DNA of 64,000 nucleotides from Thioclava marina (lineage in GTDB: Bacteria; Pseudomonadota; Alphaproteobacteria; Rhodobacterales; Rhodobacteraceae): assembly GCF_002020135.1 (NCBI RefSeq), contig NZ_MPZS01000003.1:1-64000 (forward strand), in the 5' to 3' direction. Each line of letters opens with the position of its first letter. Position 1 is the stretch's first letter. Shown in pieces: positions 17,557 through 25,753 of this stretch. Under the pieces are notes generated by a model that saw nothing but the letters and a program-made list of their open reading frames with translations, was not told the origin of the DNA and ran no database searches. The position numbers and the translations under genes are program-made.

Positions 17557-18293
17557 GGTGCGTCTTGCCGCTTCAGATCATCCGGTCCGATCGTCAGTGC
17601 CACCCGGTCGCCGGAAAACCAACTGATACCGAATTCGATGGGTCGCCCGTCCGGGTCTGCGTTGATCGCCTCGGTGCGCAGCAGGGCCGCGCCCTCGGGC
17701 AGGCGCATCAGCCCCGCGCGGGTGCCCTTGGCCAGCGTCGCGGTGACCCGGGTCGAGATGCGGACGTAATCGGCCAGCCCCGCCGCGCGCAGCGCCGACG
17801 TGACCGAGGCGTGTTGTCTCAGGCCAGCGGGCAGCTCGGGAAACCGTTCAGCCGGAAAGACGGACCGGAAATGCGCGAGCGGCATTTCGTCGCCAAGCGA
17901 GATGCCTTCGAAGACATGCACCTGCGCGTGCTCGGGCAGGTCGAGCGCCGTGGCTTCCTCGGGGGCCGCGCGGCGGGTCTCGATCCGCAGCACCTCGCGA
18001 GAAGGCGTTCGACCCGAGGCGGCGACGTTTTGCTGAAACCGCACGCGCCGCGAAATCGGGTAATCTGCGCGCGGAGCATCGGCCACGAAAACACCCGAAC
18101 CGCGCCGCGCGATCACGAGACGATCTTCGGCCAGCGCAGCCAGCGCGCGCCGCACCGTATGCCGGTTGACGCCGAAACGCGTGGAAAGCTGCGCCTCGGT
18201 GGGCAGCCTCGCACCCGGCGGATAAAGCCCGGCGGCCAGCTCTTCTTTCAGGGCATTGGCGATCTGACGCCAGATTGGCTCACGGGTCGTCAT
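17553..18293 (-). CDS. phnF: GntR/HutC-family phosphonate regulator PhnF
   Basis: 246 residues from the ATG at 18293; a GTG at 18311 would add six residues. An N-terminal winged helix (LPTEAQLSTRFGVNRHTVRRALAAL) is joined to a UTRA ligand-binding domain (from about 75). It is divergent from phnG, with an inverted repeat between them, so it probably represses phnGHIJKLN and itself. Its placement between the uptake half and the lyase half is typical of alphaproteobacterial phn loci. Confidence 0.92.
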   Translation of the reverse strand: MTTREPIWRQIANALKEELAAGLYPPGARLPTEAQLSTRFGVNRHTVRRALAALAEDRLVIARRGSGVFVADAPRADYPISRRVRFQQNVAASGRTPSREVLRIETRRAAPEEATALDLPEHAQVHVFEGISLGDEMPLAHFRSVFPAERFPELPAGLRQHASVTSALRAAGLADYVRISTRVTATLAKGTRAGLMRLPEGAALLRTEAINADPDGRPIEFGISWFSGDRVALTIGPDDLKRQDAP

Positions 18294-18333
18294 GGAAATT
18301 TCACTTGCCACCTGAGAGGGAATCTGTCCAGAT

Positions 18334-18361
18334 TTGTCTAGTTGTATAGTAAACTAGGCAA
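18334..18361. promoter_or_regulatory. Candidate PhnF operator
   Basis: TTGTCTAGTT (18334-18343) and AACTAGGCAA (18352-18361) are inverted arms with one mismatch around GTATAGTA, which resembles the GT-N-TA core of HutC-type operators. It lies between phnF and phnG. Overlapping its left end, CTGTCCA-N4-TGTCTAG (18324-18341) also has Pho-box spacing, but the match is weaker. Confidence 0.6.
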
Positions 18362-18370
18362 GTCGGCAAG

Positions 18371-18814
18371 ATGTCCAGTCTTAACCAAGATCAAATAGCG
18401 CGGCGTGACCGCATGGGGCTTCTGGCCCGCGCCGAACCGTCGCGGCTCGAAAAGCTATTCCCCGAAATCCCAGTGCATGAGCTGCTGCGCGCGCCCGAAG
18501 CGGGCGCAGTGATGGTGCGCGGCCGGGTCGGGGCGTCGGGCGGTCCGTTCAACCTTGGCGAAATGACGGTCACGCGCTGTTCGTTGCGCCTCGAGGGGGG
18601 CGCGGTGGGCCATGCCTATGTGCAGGGGCGCGACAAGTCCCATGCGCTACGCGCCGCCGCGCTCGATGCGCTGGGCGAGGCTGGTTCGGAGCAGGTCGCG
18701 CCGATCCTGAACGCCCTGTGCGCCGAGGAAGCTGCGCGTCGCACCGAACGCGCCGAGAAAGCCGCGGCGACCAAGGTCGAGTTCTTCACGATGGTGCGGG
18801 GAGAGGATCAATGA
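18371..18814 (+). CDS. phnG: C-P lyase core subunit PhnG
   Basis: 147 residues. The segments EAGAVMVRGRVGASGGPFNLGEMTVTRCSL and AYVQGRDKSHALRAAALDAL are characteristic of PhnG, a component of the PhnGHIJ complex that, with PhnI, transfers the phosphonate to the ribose of ATP. The stop overlaps phnH as ATGA. First gene of the lyase transcript, 10 bases behind the putative operator and without a strong ribosome binding site. Confidence 0.94.
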   Translation: MSSLNQDQIARRDRMGLLARAEPSRLEKLFPEIPVHELLRAPEAGAVMVRGRVGASGGPFNLGEMTVTRCSLRLEGGAVGHAYVQGRDKSHALRAAALDALGEAGSEQVAPILNALCAEEAARRTERAEKAAATKVEFFTMVRGEDQ

Positions 18815-19374
18815 GCGATCTGTCCGGAGGCTTCACCCAAGCCCCCCAGCAATCGGCGCGCGCCTTCCGCGCGGTTCTCGAGGCGATGGCACGACCCGGC
18901 CGCGTGCAGGTGCTCGACGGGGCCGCCCCGCCCGCGCCGCTGTCGCCCGCCGCGGGCGCGGTGCTGCTGACGCTCGTCGATCAATCCACGCGGCTCTATC
19001 TCGCACCCTCGCATGACACGCCCGAAATCCGGCACTGGATCGCCTTCCATTGCGGCGCGCCGCTGACCGAGGCGGACGCTGCCGATTTCGCGCTGGGCAC
19101 CTGGGAGGCGCTGCAACCGGTCGCGCGCTTTGCGATCGGCACGCCGGATTATCCCGACCGTTCCGCGACCCTGATCGTCGAGTGCGACGCGCTGGCGCCG
19201 GCCAATGCCCGCCTCACCGGGCCGGGGATCGAAACCGAAGCCCTCGCGCATTTGCCCGAGACCTCCGCCTTCGTGGCCAATCACGCAAGCTTCCCGCTGG
19301 GCTTCGATTGCCTGTTCACCGCGCAAGATCAGGTGCTGGGCCTGCCGCGCTCGACCGAAGTGGAGGCGATCTAG
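18811..19374 (+). CDS. phnH: C-P lyase core subunit PhnH
   Basis: 187 residues. The N-terminus GGFTQAPQQSARAFRAVLEAMARPGRV and the end GFDCLFTAQDQVLGLPRST match PhnH, the structural dimer component of the lyase core. The start at 18811 overlaps the phnG stop by 4 bases, and the next gene begins directly after its TAG. Confidence 0.94.
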   Translation: MSDLSGGFTQAPQQSARAFRAVLEAMARPGRVQVLDGAAPPAPLSPAAGAVLLTLVDQSTRLYLAPSHDTPEIRHWIAFHCGAPLTEADAADFALGTWEALQPVARFAIGTPDYPDRSATLIVECDALAPANARLTGPGIETEALAHLPETSAFVANHASFPLGFDCLFTAQDQVLGLPRSTEVEAI

Positions 19375-20460
19375 ATGTATGTCGCGACCAAAGGGGGCGA
19401 GCGCGCGATCGACGCGGCCCATGACTGGCTCGCCGAGGAACGCCGTGGCGACCCGTCGGTGCCCGAGCTTTCCATCGCGCAGATCCGCGAGCAGATGCGT
19501 CTTGCGGTGAACCGGGTGATGGCGGAGGGCTCGCTTTATGATCCCGATCTCGCGGCGCTTGCGATCAAGCAGGCGCGGGGCGACCTGATCGAGGCGATCT
19601 TCCTGATCCGCGCCTATCGCACGACGCTGCCGCGCTTCGGGGCGAGCCTGCCGGTCGAGACCGACGCAATGGCGATCACGCGCCGGATCTCGGCCACGTT
19701 CAAGGATGTGCCGGGCGGTCAGGTGCTGGGCCCGACCTTCGATTACACGCACCGGCTGCTCGATTTCAAACTCGCCGCCGAGGGCGAGGCGCCGGAGGCC
19801 GCGCGCAAGCCCGCCGATGACACGCCCGCGCCGCATGTGCTCGCACTTCTGGATCGCGACGGGCTGATGGAGCCTCTGGAGATGTCGGATGCCGAGCCCG
19901 GTGATCTGACCCGCGAGCCGCTGGAGATGCCCGCCGACCGCCCGCTGCGTCTGCAGGCGCTGACCCGGGGCGATGAGGGGTTCGTGCTCTCGATGGCCTA
20001 TTCCACGCAGCGCGGCTACGGGCGCACCCATGCCTTCGTGGGCGAACTGCGTATCGGCACCTGCGCGGTCGAGATGGAAATCCCCGAGCTGGGTTTCTCT
20101 GTCGAGATCGGGGAGGTGGAGCTGTCGGAATGCGAGACGGTCAACCAGTTCACCGGCTCGAAAACCGAACCGCCGCAATTCACCCGTGGCTACGGGCTCG
20201 TCTTCGGCCAGAACGAGCGCAAGTCGATCTCGATGAGCCTCGTGGACCGGAGTTTGCGCTGGGAGGAGCTGGGCGAGGATGACACCGGCGCCCCGGCGCA
20301 GGATGCCGAATTCGTCCTCTATCACTGCGACAACATCCAGGCGACGGGCTTCCTCGAGCATATCAAGCTGCCCCATTACGTCGATTTCCAGTCCGAACTG
20401 GAGCTGATCCGACGCCTGCGCAAGGCGGCCGGGGCCGACATGCAGGAGGCCGCGGAATGA
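19375..20460 (+). CDS. phnI: C-P lyase core subunit PhnI
   Basis: 361 residues, the usual PhnI length. MYVATKGGERAIDAAHDWLAEER and the repeated FTRGYGLVFGQNERKSISMSLVDRSL region are diagnostic. PhnI is a nucleosidase-like subunit that links methylphosphonate to ribose by displacing adenine, together with PhnGHL. It abuts phnH with no gap and overlaps phnJ as ATGA. Confidence 0.95.
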   Translation: MYVATKGGERAIDAAHDWLAEERRGDPSVPELSIAQIREQMRLAVNRVMAEGSLYDPDLAALAIKQARGDLIEAIFLIRAYRTTLPRFGASLPVETDAMAITRRISATFKDVPGGQVLGPTFDYTHRLLDFKLAAEGEAPEAARKPADDTPAPHVLALLDRDGLMEPLEMSDAEPGDLTREPLEMPADRPLRLQALTRGDEGFVLSMAYSTQRGYGRTHAFVGELRIGTCAVEMEIPELGFSVEIGEVELSECETVNQFTGSKTEPPQFTRGYGLVFGQNERKSISMSLVDRSLRWEELGEDDTGAPAQDAEFVLYHCDNIQATGFLEHIKLPHYVDFQSELELIRRLRKAAGADMQEAAE

Positions 20461-21326
20461 CCGACCATGCCTACAATTTCGCCTATCTCGACGAGGCCAC
20501 CAAACGGATGATCCGCCGCGCGATTCTCAAGGGCATCGCGGTGCCGGGCTATCAGGTGCCCTTTGCCAGCCGCGAGATGCCGATGCCCTATGGCTGGGGC
20601 ACGGGCGGCGTGCAGGTGACGGCGGCCTGCCTCACGCCCGAAGATACGCTCAAGGTGATCGACCAGGGCGCGGATGACACCACGAACGCGGTCTCGATCC
20701 GCAAGTTCTTCGAACGCACGGGCGGGGTGGAGACTACCACCCACACGAGCGAGGCGAGCGTCATCCAGACCCGCCACCGCATCCCCGAAGAGCCGCTGCG
20801 TGAAGGCCAGATCCTCGTCTATCAGGTGCCGATCCCGGAGCCTTTGCGCTTCCTCGAACCGCGTGAGAGCGAGACCCGCAAAATGCACGCGCTCGAGGAA
20901 TACGGGCTGATGCATGTGAAACTCTACGAGGACATCGCGCGCCATGGCGAAATCTCGACTTCCTATGCCTATCCGGTGAACGTCGAGGGGCGCTATGTGA
21001 TGGACCCGTCGCCGATACCGAAATTCGACAATCCGAAACTGGGCGGCAATCCCGCGATCCAGCTGTTCGGGGCAGGGCGCGAGCAGCGGATCTATGCGCT
21101 GCCGCCCTTCACCGAGGTCGTCAGCCTCGATTTCGAGGATCACCCGTTTCAGGCCTCGAAAGCCGATCATGATTGCGATCTGTGCGGCTGCGCCACGAGC
21201 TATCTCGACGAGGTCATCACCGACGACCGGGGCGGGCGAATGTTCGTCTGCTCGGATACCGATTTCTGCGAAAGCCGCCGGAGCGCGGGGCATCGCGGGC
21301 GGTTGAGCCCGGAGGAGATGGCATGA
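20457..21326 (+). CDS. phnJ: Carbon-phosphorus lyase PhnJ (radical SAM-type)
   Basis: 289 residues. The C-terminal region carries CDLC, 21 residues, C, then five residues and C: the spacing of the Fe4S4-binding cysteines and the thiyl-radical cysteine of E. coli PhnJ. An extra Cys directly follows the second ligand by one residue. PhnJ cleaves the C-P bond of ribosyl methylphosphonate to release methane or another alkane. The set of ligands is complete, so the enzyme should be active. Overlaps phnI and phnK by 4 bases each. Confidence 0.96.
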   Translation: MTDHAYNFAYLDEATKRMIRRAILKGIAVPGYQVPFASREMPMPYGWGTGGVQVTAACLTPEDTLKVIDQGADDTTNAVSIRKFFERTGGVETTTHTSEASVIQTRHRIPEEPLREGQILVYQVPIPEPLRFLEPRESETRKMHALEEYGLMHVKLYEDIARHGEISTSYAYPVNVEGRYVMDPSPIPKFDNPKLGGNPAIQLFGAGREQRIYALPPFTEVVSLDFEDHPFQASKADHDCDLCGCATSYLDEVITDDRGGRMFVCSDTDFCESRRSAGHRGRLSPEEMA

Positions 21327-22093
21327 GGGATTTCAAGGATACCGCCCTTCTGCAGGTCGAGGGGCTGACCAAGCGCTATGGCGCGCGGATCGGCTGCGCG
21401 GATGTGAGCTTTGATCTCTGGCCGGGTGAGGTTCTGGGGATCGTGGGCGAGAGTGGCTCGGGCAAATCCACACTGCTGAGCTGCCTCGCAGGTCATCTCA
21501 CCCCCGATCATGGGCGCGTGCTTTATCAGGGGCGCGACACCCTCGCGATGAATGAACCCGAACGCCGGGTGCTGGGCCGCACCGACTGGGCCTTCGTGCA
21601 TCAGAACCCGCGTGACGGGTTGCGCATGGGCGTCTCGGCGGGCGGCAATGTGGGCGAGCGGCTGATGGCGGTGGGCGCACGCAATTACGGCGCGATCCGC
21701 GAGGCCGCGACCGACTGGCTCGCCCGGGTCGAGATCGACGCAGGCCGGATCGACGACCGCCCGCGGCAGTTCTCGGGCGGGATGCAGCAGCGCTTGCAGA
21801 TTGCGCGCAACCTCGTGACCGGGCCGAAGCTCGTGTTCATGGACGAACCGACCGGCGGGCTCGACGTGAGCGTACAGGCGCGGCTTTTGGACCTGCTGCG
21901 CGGGCTGGTGCGCGATATGGGGCTGTCGGTGATCCTCGTCACCCATGACCTCGCCGTGGCACGGCTGCTGGCCGACCGGCTGATGGTGATGCAGGGCGGG
22001 CATGTGATCGAGCACGGGCTGACCGATCAGGTGCTCGACGATCCGCAGGCGCCCTATACGCAGCTTCTCGTGTCTTCCGTCCTGCAGGTATGA
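21323..22093 (+). CDS. phnK: C-P lyase ABC-type protein PhnK
   Basis: 256 residues from the ATG at 21323, which has GGAGGAG before it and overlaps the phnJ stop. Walker A GESGSGKST, signature FSGGMQQRLQIARN, Walker B LVFMDEPTGGLD and the final YTQLLVSSVLQV are as in PhnK. It binds the PhnGHIJ core rather than a membrane permease. Confidence 0.95.
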   Translation: MRDFKDTALLQVEGLTKRYGARIGCADVSFDLWPGEVLGIVGESGSGKSTLLSCLAGHLTPDHGRVLYQGRDTLAMNEPERRVLGRTDWAFVHQNPRDGLRMGVSAGGNVGERLMAVGARNYGAIREAATDWLARVEIDAGRIDDRPRQFSGGMQQRLQIARNLVTGPKLVFMDEPTGGLDVSVQARLLDLLRGLVRDMGLSVILVTHDLAVARLLADRLMVMQGGHVIEHGLTDQVLDDPQAPYTQLLVSSVLQV

Positions 22094-22097
22094 GCCC

Positions 22098-22790
22098 ATG
22101 ATCGAGATCGAAAACCTCTCCAAATCCTTTACCCTGCACAATCAGGGCGGCGCCACGATCCCGGTGATGGCGGGCGCGCATCTGAGCGTGGCCCCCGGGG
22201 AATGCGTGGCTCTGACAGGCGCGTCGGGCGCGGGCAAGTCCACGCTGATGCGGATGATCTGGGGCAACTACCTTGCCGCCTCGGGCTCGATCCGGGTCGG
22301 CGGGCTCGACATCACGCGCGCTGCCCCGCGCGAGATCATCGCGCTCAGGCGCGACACGCTCGGCTATGTCAGCCAGTTCCTGCGGGTCGTGCCGCGCGTG
22401 CCGACGCTGCGGGTGGTGGCCGAACCGCTTCTATCCCTGGGAACACCCGAGGCGCAGGCCGAGGCGCGCGCCGCTGAACTCCTCGCCCAGCTCAACATTC
22501 CCGAACGGCTCTGGAGCCTTTCGCCCACGACTTTCTCGGGCGGCGAGCAGCAGCGGGTGAATATCGCGCGCGGCTTCGTGCATGGCTACCCCGCGCTGTT
22601 GCTCGATGAGCCCACCGCCTCGCTCGACGCGACCAACCGCGAGGTCGTGCTGCGGCTGATCGAAGACGCCAAGGCGCGCGGCGCGGCGATCGTGGGCATC
22701 TTCCACGACGAGGCGGCGCGGGCGCGGGTCTGCGACCGCGAGGTCGATGTCACCGGCTTCACCCCGGCTGCGGCGCGGGGGGCGGCATGA
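22098..22790 (+). CDS. phnL: C-P lyase ABC-type protein PhnL
   Basis: 230 residues. Walker [24 protein letters not shown] (typical PhnL), signature FSGGEQQRVNIARGF and Walker B LLLDEPTASLD. PhnL acts with PhnGHI in the first step and docks with PhnK on the lyase core. It follows phnK by 4 bases and overlaps phnN by 4. Confidence 0.95.
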   Translation: MIEIENLSKSFTLHNQGGATIPVMAGAHLSVAPGECVALTGASGAGKSTLMRMIWGNYLAASGSIRVGGLDITRAAPREIIALRRDTLGYVSQFLRVVPRVPTLRVVAEPLLSLGTPEAQAEARAAELLAQLNIPERLWSLSPTTFSGGEQQRVNIARGFVHGYPALLLDEPTASLDATNREVVLRLIEDAKARGAAIVGIFHDEAARARVCDREVDVTGFTPAAARGAA

Positions 22791-23326
22791 GCGGGCGGCT
22801 GATCGCGGTTGTGGGCCCGTCGGGCGCGGGCAAGGACACGCTGATCCGCGGCGCGATGGCGCGTGATCCCGCGCTGCACTGGGCGCGTCGCTCGGTTACG
22901 CGCCCGCCCTCGGGGACCGAGCCGTTCGAAAGCCTGACCGAAGACGAATTCGACAGTCGCCTCGCGGCGGATCGCTTCGCGCTGCATTGGCAGGCGCATG
23001 GGCTGCGTTACGGGGTGGCGCGGGCCGAGCTGCTGCCGATGGAGGACGGGGCCACCGTTCTCTTCAACGGCTCGCGTGCCGCTTTGGCCGAGGCATATGA
23101 GCAGTTTCCCGATTTGCAGGCCATCGAAGTCACCGCCCCGTCCGTGCTGCTGGTCAAGCGGCTCGCGGCACGCGGCCGCGAAAGTGCGGATGAGATCGCG
23201 GACCGGATCGCGCGCAGTTGCAAGGAGCTGCCCGAGGGACTGCCCCTGCGCCGGGTGATGAATGACGGCACGGTCGAGGAGGGCGTCGAGCGTCTGCTTG
23301 CGGCCCTTCAGCCGGTCAGGGCGTAG
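22787..23326 (+). CDS. phnN: Ribose 1,5-bisphosphate kinase PhnN
   Basis: 179 residues. P-loop GPSGAGKDT at residues 10-18 and a guanylate-kinase-like fold with RRSVTRPPSGTEPFESLTEDEF. It phosphorylates ribose 1,5-bisphosphate to PRPP, the last step of the C-P lyase route. Its 3' end overlaps the convergent DUF1045 gene by 19 bases. Last plus-strand gene of the phnG-N run. Confidence 0.94.
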   Translation: MSGRLIAVVGPSGAGKDTLIRGAMARDPALHWARRSVTRPPSGTEPFESLTEDEFDSRLAADRFALHWQAHGLRYGVARAELLPMEDGATVLFNGSRAALAEAYEQFPDLQAIEVTAPSVLLVKRLAARGRESADEIADRIARSCKELPEGLPLRRVMNDGTVEEGVERLLAALQPVRA

Positions 23327-23997
23327 CGATGCAGCAGATGGAACCGTCCACTTTCAGGCGCCTCCCCGAAAAGGCACAGCGAGTCGATCACATGCGGCGC
23401 GTCCAGATAGGGCGCGAATTCGCGTCGGGCGACGACGGCCACAGCCTCTGCGACCTCGGGGGAAAGGCGGCCGCTCAGGGTCAGATGCATCTGGAATTGC
23501 TCGAAGACGTAAGGGTAGCCGAAGCACTCCAGCAAGTCGCGCTGGCGGTCGCTGAGCGCCTCGGGGTTGCGCTTGGCCAGCTCGCTCTCGCTGAGCGGTG
23601 CGCGGGTGCGGTCGAGCCGTTCGACCACCTCTCCCGCCATGGCTTGCAACAGCGTCACATCCCCGACCGGACGCAGCGCAAGAAAATCGCCCAGGCGCGC
23701 CACTTCCAGCCCGTCCAGCGTGACCGGTGCAAGCTGCCCGGCCAAGGCTCCGAGCGCCTCGCCCAGATCGTCGCCCGTCAGCCCCTCGGCCAGCCGGAAC
23801 GGCGCCTTGATCGTGGCGTGAAACCCGTATTTGCGCGGTGTTTCGGTGATCTCGGACAGCGGCAGAGGCAGCCCGTCAAGCTGCGGCTGCGCGACCTCGG
23901 CACCCGTCACCGCGTCCCAACCCAGCCAGGCCGAGCCAGCCTGCATCAACCCGTCGCGCGGCGCGTAGTAGATCGCATATCGTGTGTAATATCCCAT
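23308..23997 (-). CDS. DUF1045 phosphonate-operon protein, 2H phosphoesterase-like
   Basis: 229 residues from the ATG at 23997. Two H-x-T motifs, YGFHATIKAPF (about 60) and MHLTLSG (about 175), place it in the 2H phosphoesterase superfamily, which opens cyclic phosphates. The family is widespread in phn operons. No metallo-beta-lactamase PhnP gene is visible in this locus, so this protein may replace PhnP in opening phosphoribosyl 1,2-cyclic phosphate; that is inference. It is divergent from phnM and convergent with phnN. Confidence 0.85.
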   Translation of the reverse strand: MGYYTRYAIYYAPRDGLMQAGSAWLGWDAVTGAEVAQPQLDGLPLPLSEITETPRKYGFHATIKAPFRLAEGLTGDDLGEALGALAGQLAPVTLDGLEVARLGDFLALRPVGDVTLLQAMAGEVVERLDRTRAPLSESELAKRNPEALSDRQRDLLECFGYPYVFEQFQMHLTLSGRLSPEVAEAVAVVARREFAPYLDAPHVIDSLCLFGEAPESGRFHLLHRYALTG

Positions 23998-24018
23998 GCC
24001 CGCCTTTTCCCCGCGTTT

Positions 24019-24036
24019 TGTCACGTCGATGTGACA
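24019..24036. promoter_or_regulatory. TGTCAC/GTGACA palindrome between DUF1045 gene and phnM
   Basis: Perfect 6-base arms with a 6-base spacer lie in the 80-base divergent gap. Read as direct repeats, TGTCACG (24019) and TGTGACA (24030) are 11 bases apart, like the half-sites upstream of phnC, so one element could serve both directions. Confidence 0.45.
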
Positions 24037-24077
24037 CTTCGCTGCGAAAGCGGCAAGACGTTCAACCGGAGCCTCCC

Positions 24078-25226
24078 ATGAGTGATCTCATCCTCGCCAA
24101 TGCAACCCTCGTTCTGCCCCGCGAGGTGATCCGCGGATCGCTCGTCATCGAAGACGGGCATATCGCGCGGATCGACGAGGGCGCGAGCATTCCCGAAGGC
24201 GCGACGGATTGCGGTGGCGATCTGGTGATGCCGGGGCTGATCGAGTTGCACACTGACAATCTCGAACGCCATATCGAGCCGCGCCCCAAGGTGAACTGGC
24301 CGCATTCGGCAGCGATCATCGCCCATGACGCGGAACTTGCCTCGGTGGGGATCACCACCGTTTTCGACGCGCTGCGCGTGGGCTCGATCGGTGTCTCCGG
24401 GTCGAGCCGGACCGATTACCACGAATATGCGCGTGCTCTCGCGAGTGAAATTCTGGGGATGCGCGATGCGGGCGGGCTGCGCATCAGCCATTATCTGCAT
24501 CTGCGCGCCGAAACCTGTTCCGAGACCCTGATCGAGGAGCTTGCGAAATTCGGGCCCGAGGATCGCGTGGGGATCGTGAGCCTGATGGATCACACCCCCG
24601 GCGAGCGCCAGTTCCGCGACCTGAGCAAGCTGCGCGATTATGTCTGCGGCAAGCACGGGCTGAGCGATGCCGCTTTCGACGATCACGTCGCAAGCCAGAT
24701 CGCGCTGAAGGAACGCCTTGGTGCGCATCATCTGGAAGCCGCGATCGCGGCGGCGGGGCGCTACGGCGCGGTGCTCGCCAGCCATGACGACACCACGGCC
24801 GAGCAGGTCGCGCAATCGGCGGCGCAGGGCGTGCATTTTGCCGAGTTCCCGACGACGCGCGAGGCGGCCGAGGCATGTCGAGCGCAGGGGATCGCGGTGA
24901 TGATGGGGGCGCCGAACTTGATCCGGGGCGGCTCGCATTCGGGCAATGTCGCGGCGCATGAGCTGGCAGAAGCGGACCTGCTCGATATCGTCTCGTCGGA
25001 TTACGTGCCCTCGGCGCTTCTGTCGGCGGCGCTTCTGCTGGGCGATCTCTGGGATGATCTGGCGCGCGGGATCGCCACCGTGACCGCGGCGCCGGCCGAT
25101 GCGGTCGGGCTTGAAGATCGCGGGCGGCTCGAGCCTGGCAAACGCGCGGATGTCATCCGCGTGCACCGGTTCAACGGGTCCGGTGCGCTGCGCGGCACTT
25201 GGGTCAAGGGCGAGCGTGTGGGCTGA
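24078..25226 (+). CDS. phnM: Phosphonate triphosphate diphosphatase PhnM
   Basis: 382 residues of the amidohydrolase barrel. PhnM hallmarks are PGLIELHTDNLERHIEPRPKVNWPH, SHDDTT and SSDYVPSALLSAALLL. It removes pyrophosphate from ribosyl-triphosphate alkylphosphonate to give the substrate of PhnJ. It is separated from phnN by the opposite-strand DUF1045 gene and thus has its own promoter, probably at the palindrome 40 bases upstream. The start at 24078 is the family start; a longer frame has no support. Confidence 0.94.
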   Translation: MSDLILANATLVLPREVIRGSLVIEDGHIARIDEGASIPEGATDCGGDLVMPGLIELHTDNLERHIEPRPKVNWPHSAAIIAHDAELASVGITTVFDALRVGSIGVSGSSRTDYHEYARALASEILGMRDAGGLRISHYLHLRAETCSETLIEELAKFGPEDRVGIVSLMDHTPGERQFRDLSKLRDYVCGKHGLSDAAFDDHVASQIALKERLGAHHLEAAIAAAGRYGAVLASHDDTTAEQVAQSAAQGVHFAEFPTTREAAEACRAQGIAVMMGAPNLIRGGSHSGNVAAHELAEADLLDIVSSDYVPSALLSAALLLGDLWDDLARGIATVTAAPADAVGLEDRGRLEPGKRADVIRVHRFNGSGALRGTWVKGERVG

Positions 25227-25260
25227 AATCTTGCCCGCAACGCCGGTCATCTGATCGTGC

Positions 25261-25692
25261 GTGTACCGTTCGCGGCAGGCAAAGGGCGACGTTCTCGTTG
25301 CGGTGAAGAGGTTTTCGGACTCGATGGACGCGGCGACCGGGGCGGCGCTTTCGGGGTTGAAGCCGGGCTATTCGGCGCGACTTGGGGCCGCTTTGCGCCA
25401 TGCCGGGAGAGATCTCGGCCAAGTGCCGCGTCATCGCCGCTTGTTGCTTCTTATCACGGATGGTGAGCCCTCCGATATCGACACGCCCGATCCGGAATAT
25501 CTGGTTCGAGATGCGCAGCGCGCCGTCCGCAGCCTGAGCGCGATGGGAATCGATGTTTTCTGCGTCGGCCCCGGACCGCGGAACAAGGAACAGGAGGCCG
25601 CTATCTTCGGACGGAACGGCTTTATCCAGATCGACACGCTCAACACGCTGCCGGACAAGCTCTTGTCGTTCTATCTCAGACTGACGCGCTAG
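25261..25692 (+). pseudogene. Truncated norD-like VWA-domain fragment
   Basis: The 143-residue frame corresponds to the C-terminal part of NorD-type proteins: LSGLKPGYSARLGAALRHAG, then RRLLLLITDGEPSDID and a C-terminal FGRNGFIQID. NorD proteins are about 600 residues, and the metal-site DxSxS motif that should open the VWA domain is missing because everything before it is gone. The only start is a GTG at 25261 without a ribosome binding site. No other nor gene is nearby. Best read as the tail of a deleted gene; a short functional protein cannot be excluded. Confidence 0.65.
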
Positions 25693-25753
25693 GTTCGCGC
25701 GGCATCCGTCAGGCACTGATTGGCCCCGGACTCGCGGCGCGCAAATCGAGAGG

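Noticed and set aside
18808-20376. 522-residue minus-strand open frame
   Set aside because: Antisense shadow of phnH and phnI.
25261-25692. TerF-like tellurite-resistance VWA gene
   Set aside because: The GLKPGYSARLGAALRHA region fits the NorD-type C-terminus better, the metal-site motif is missing and no ter genes are near.
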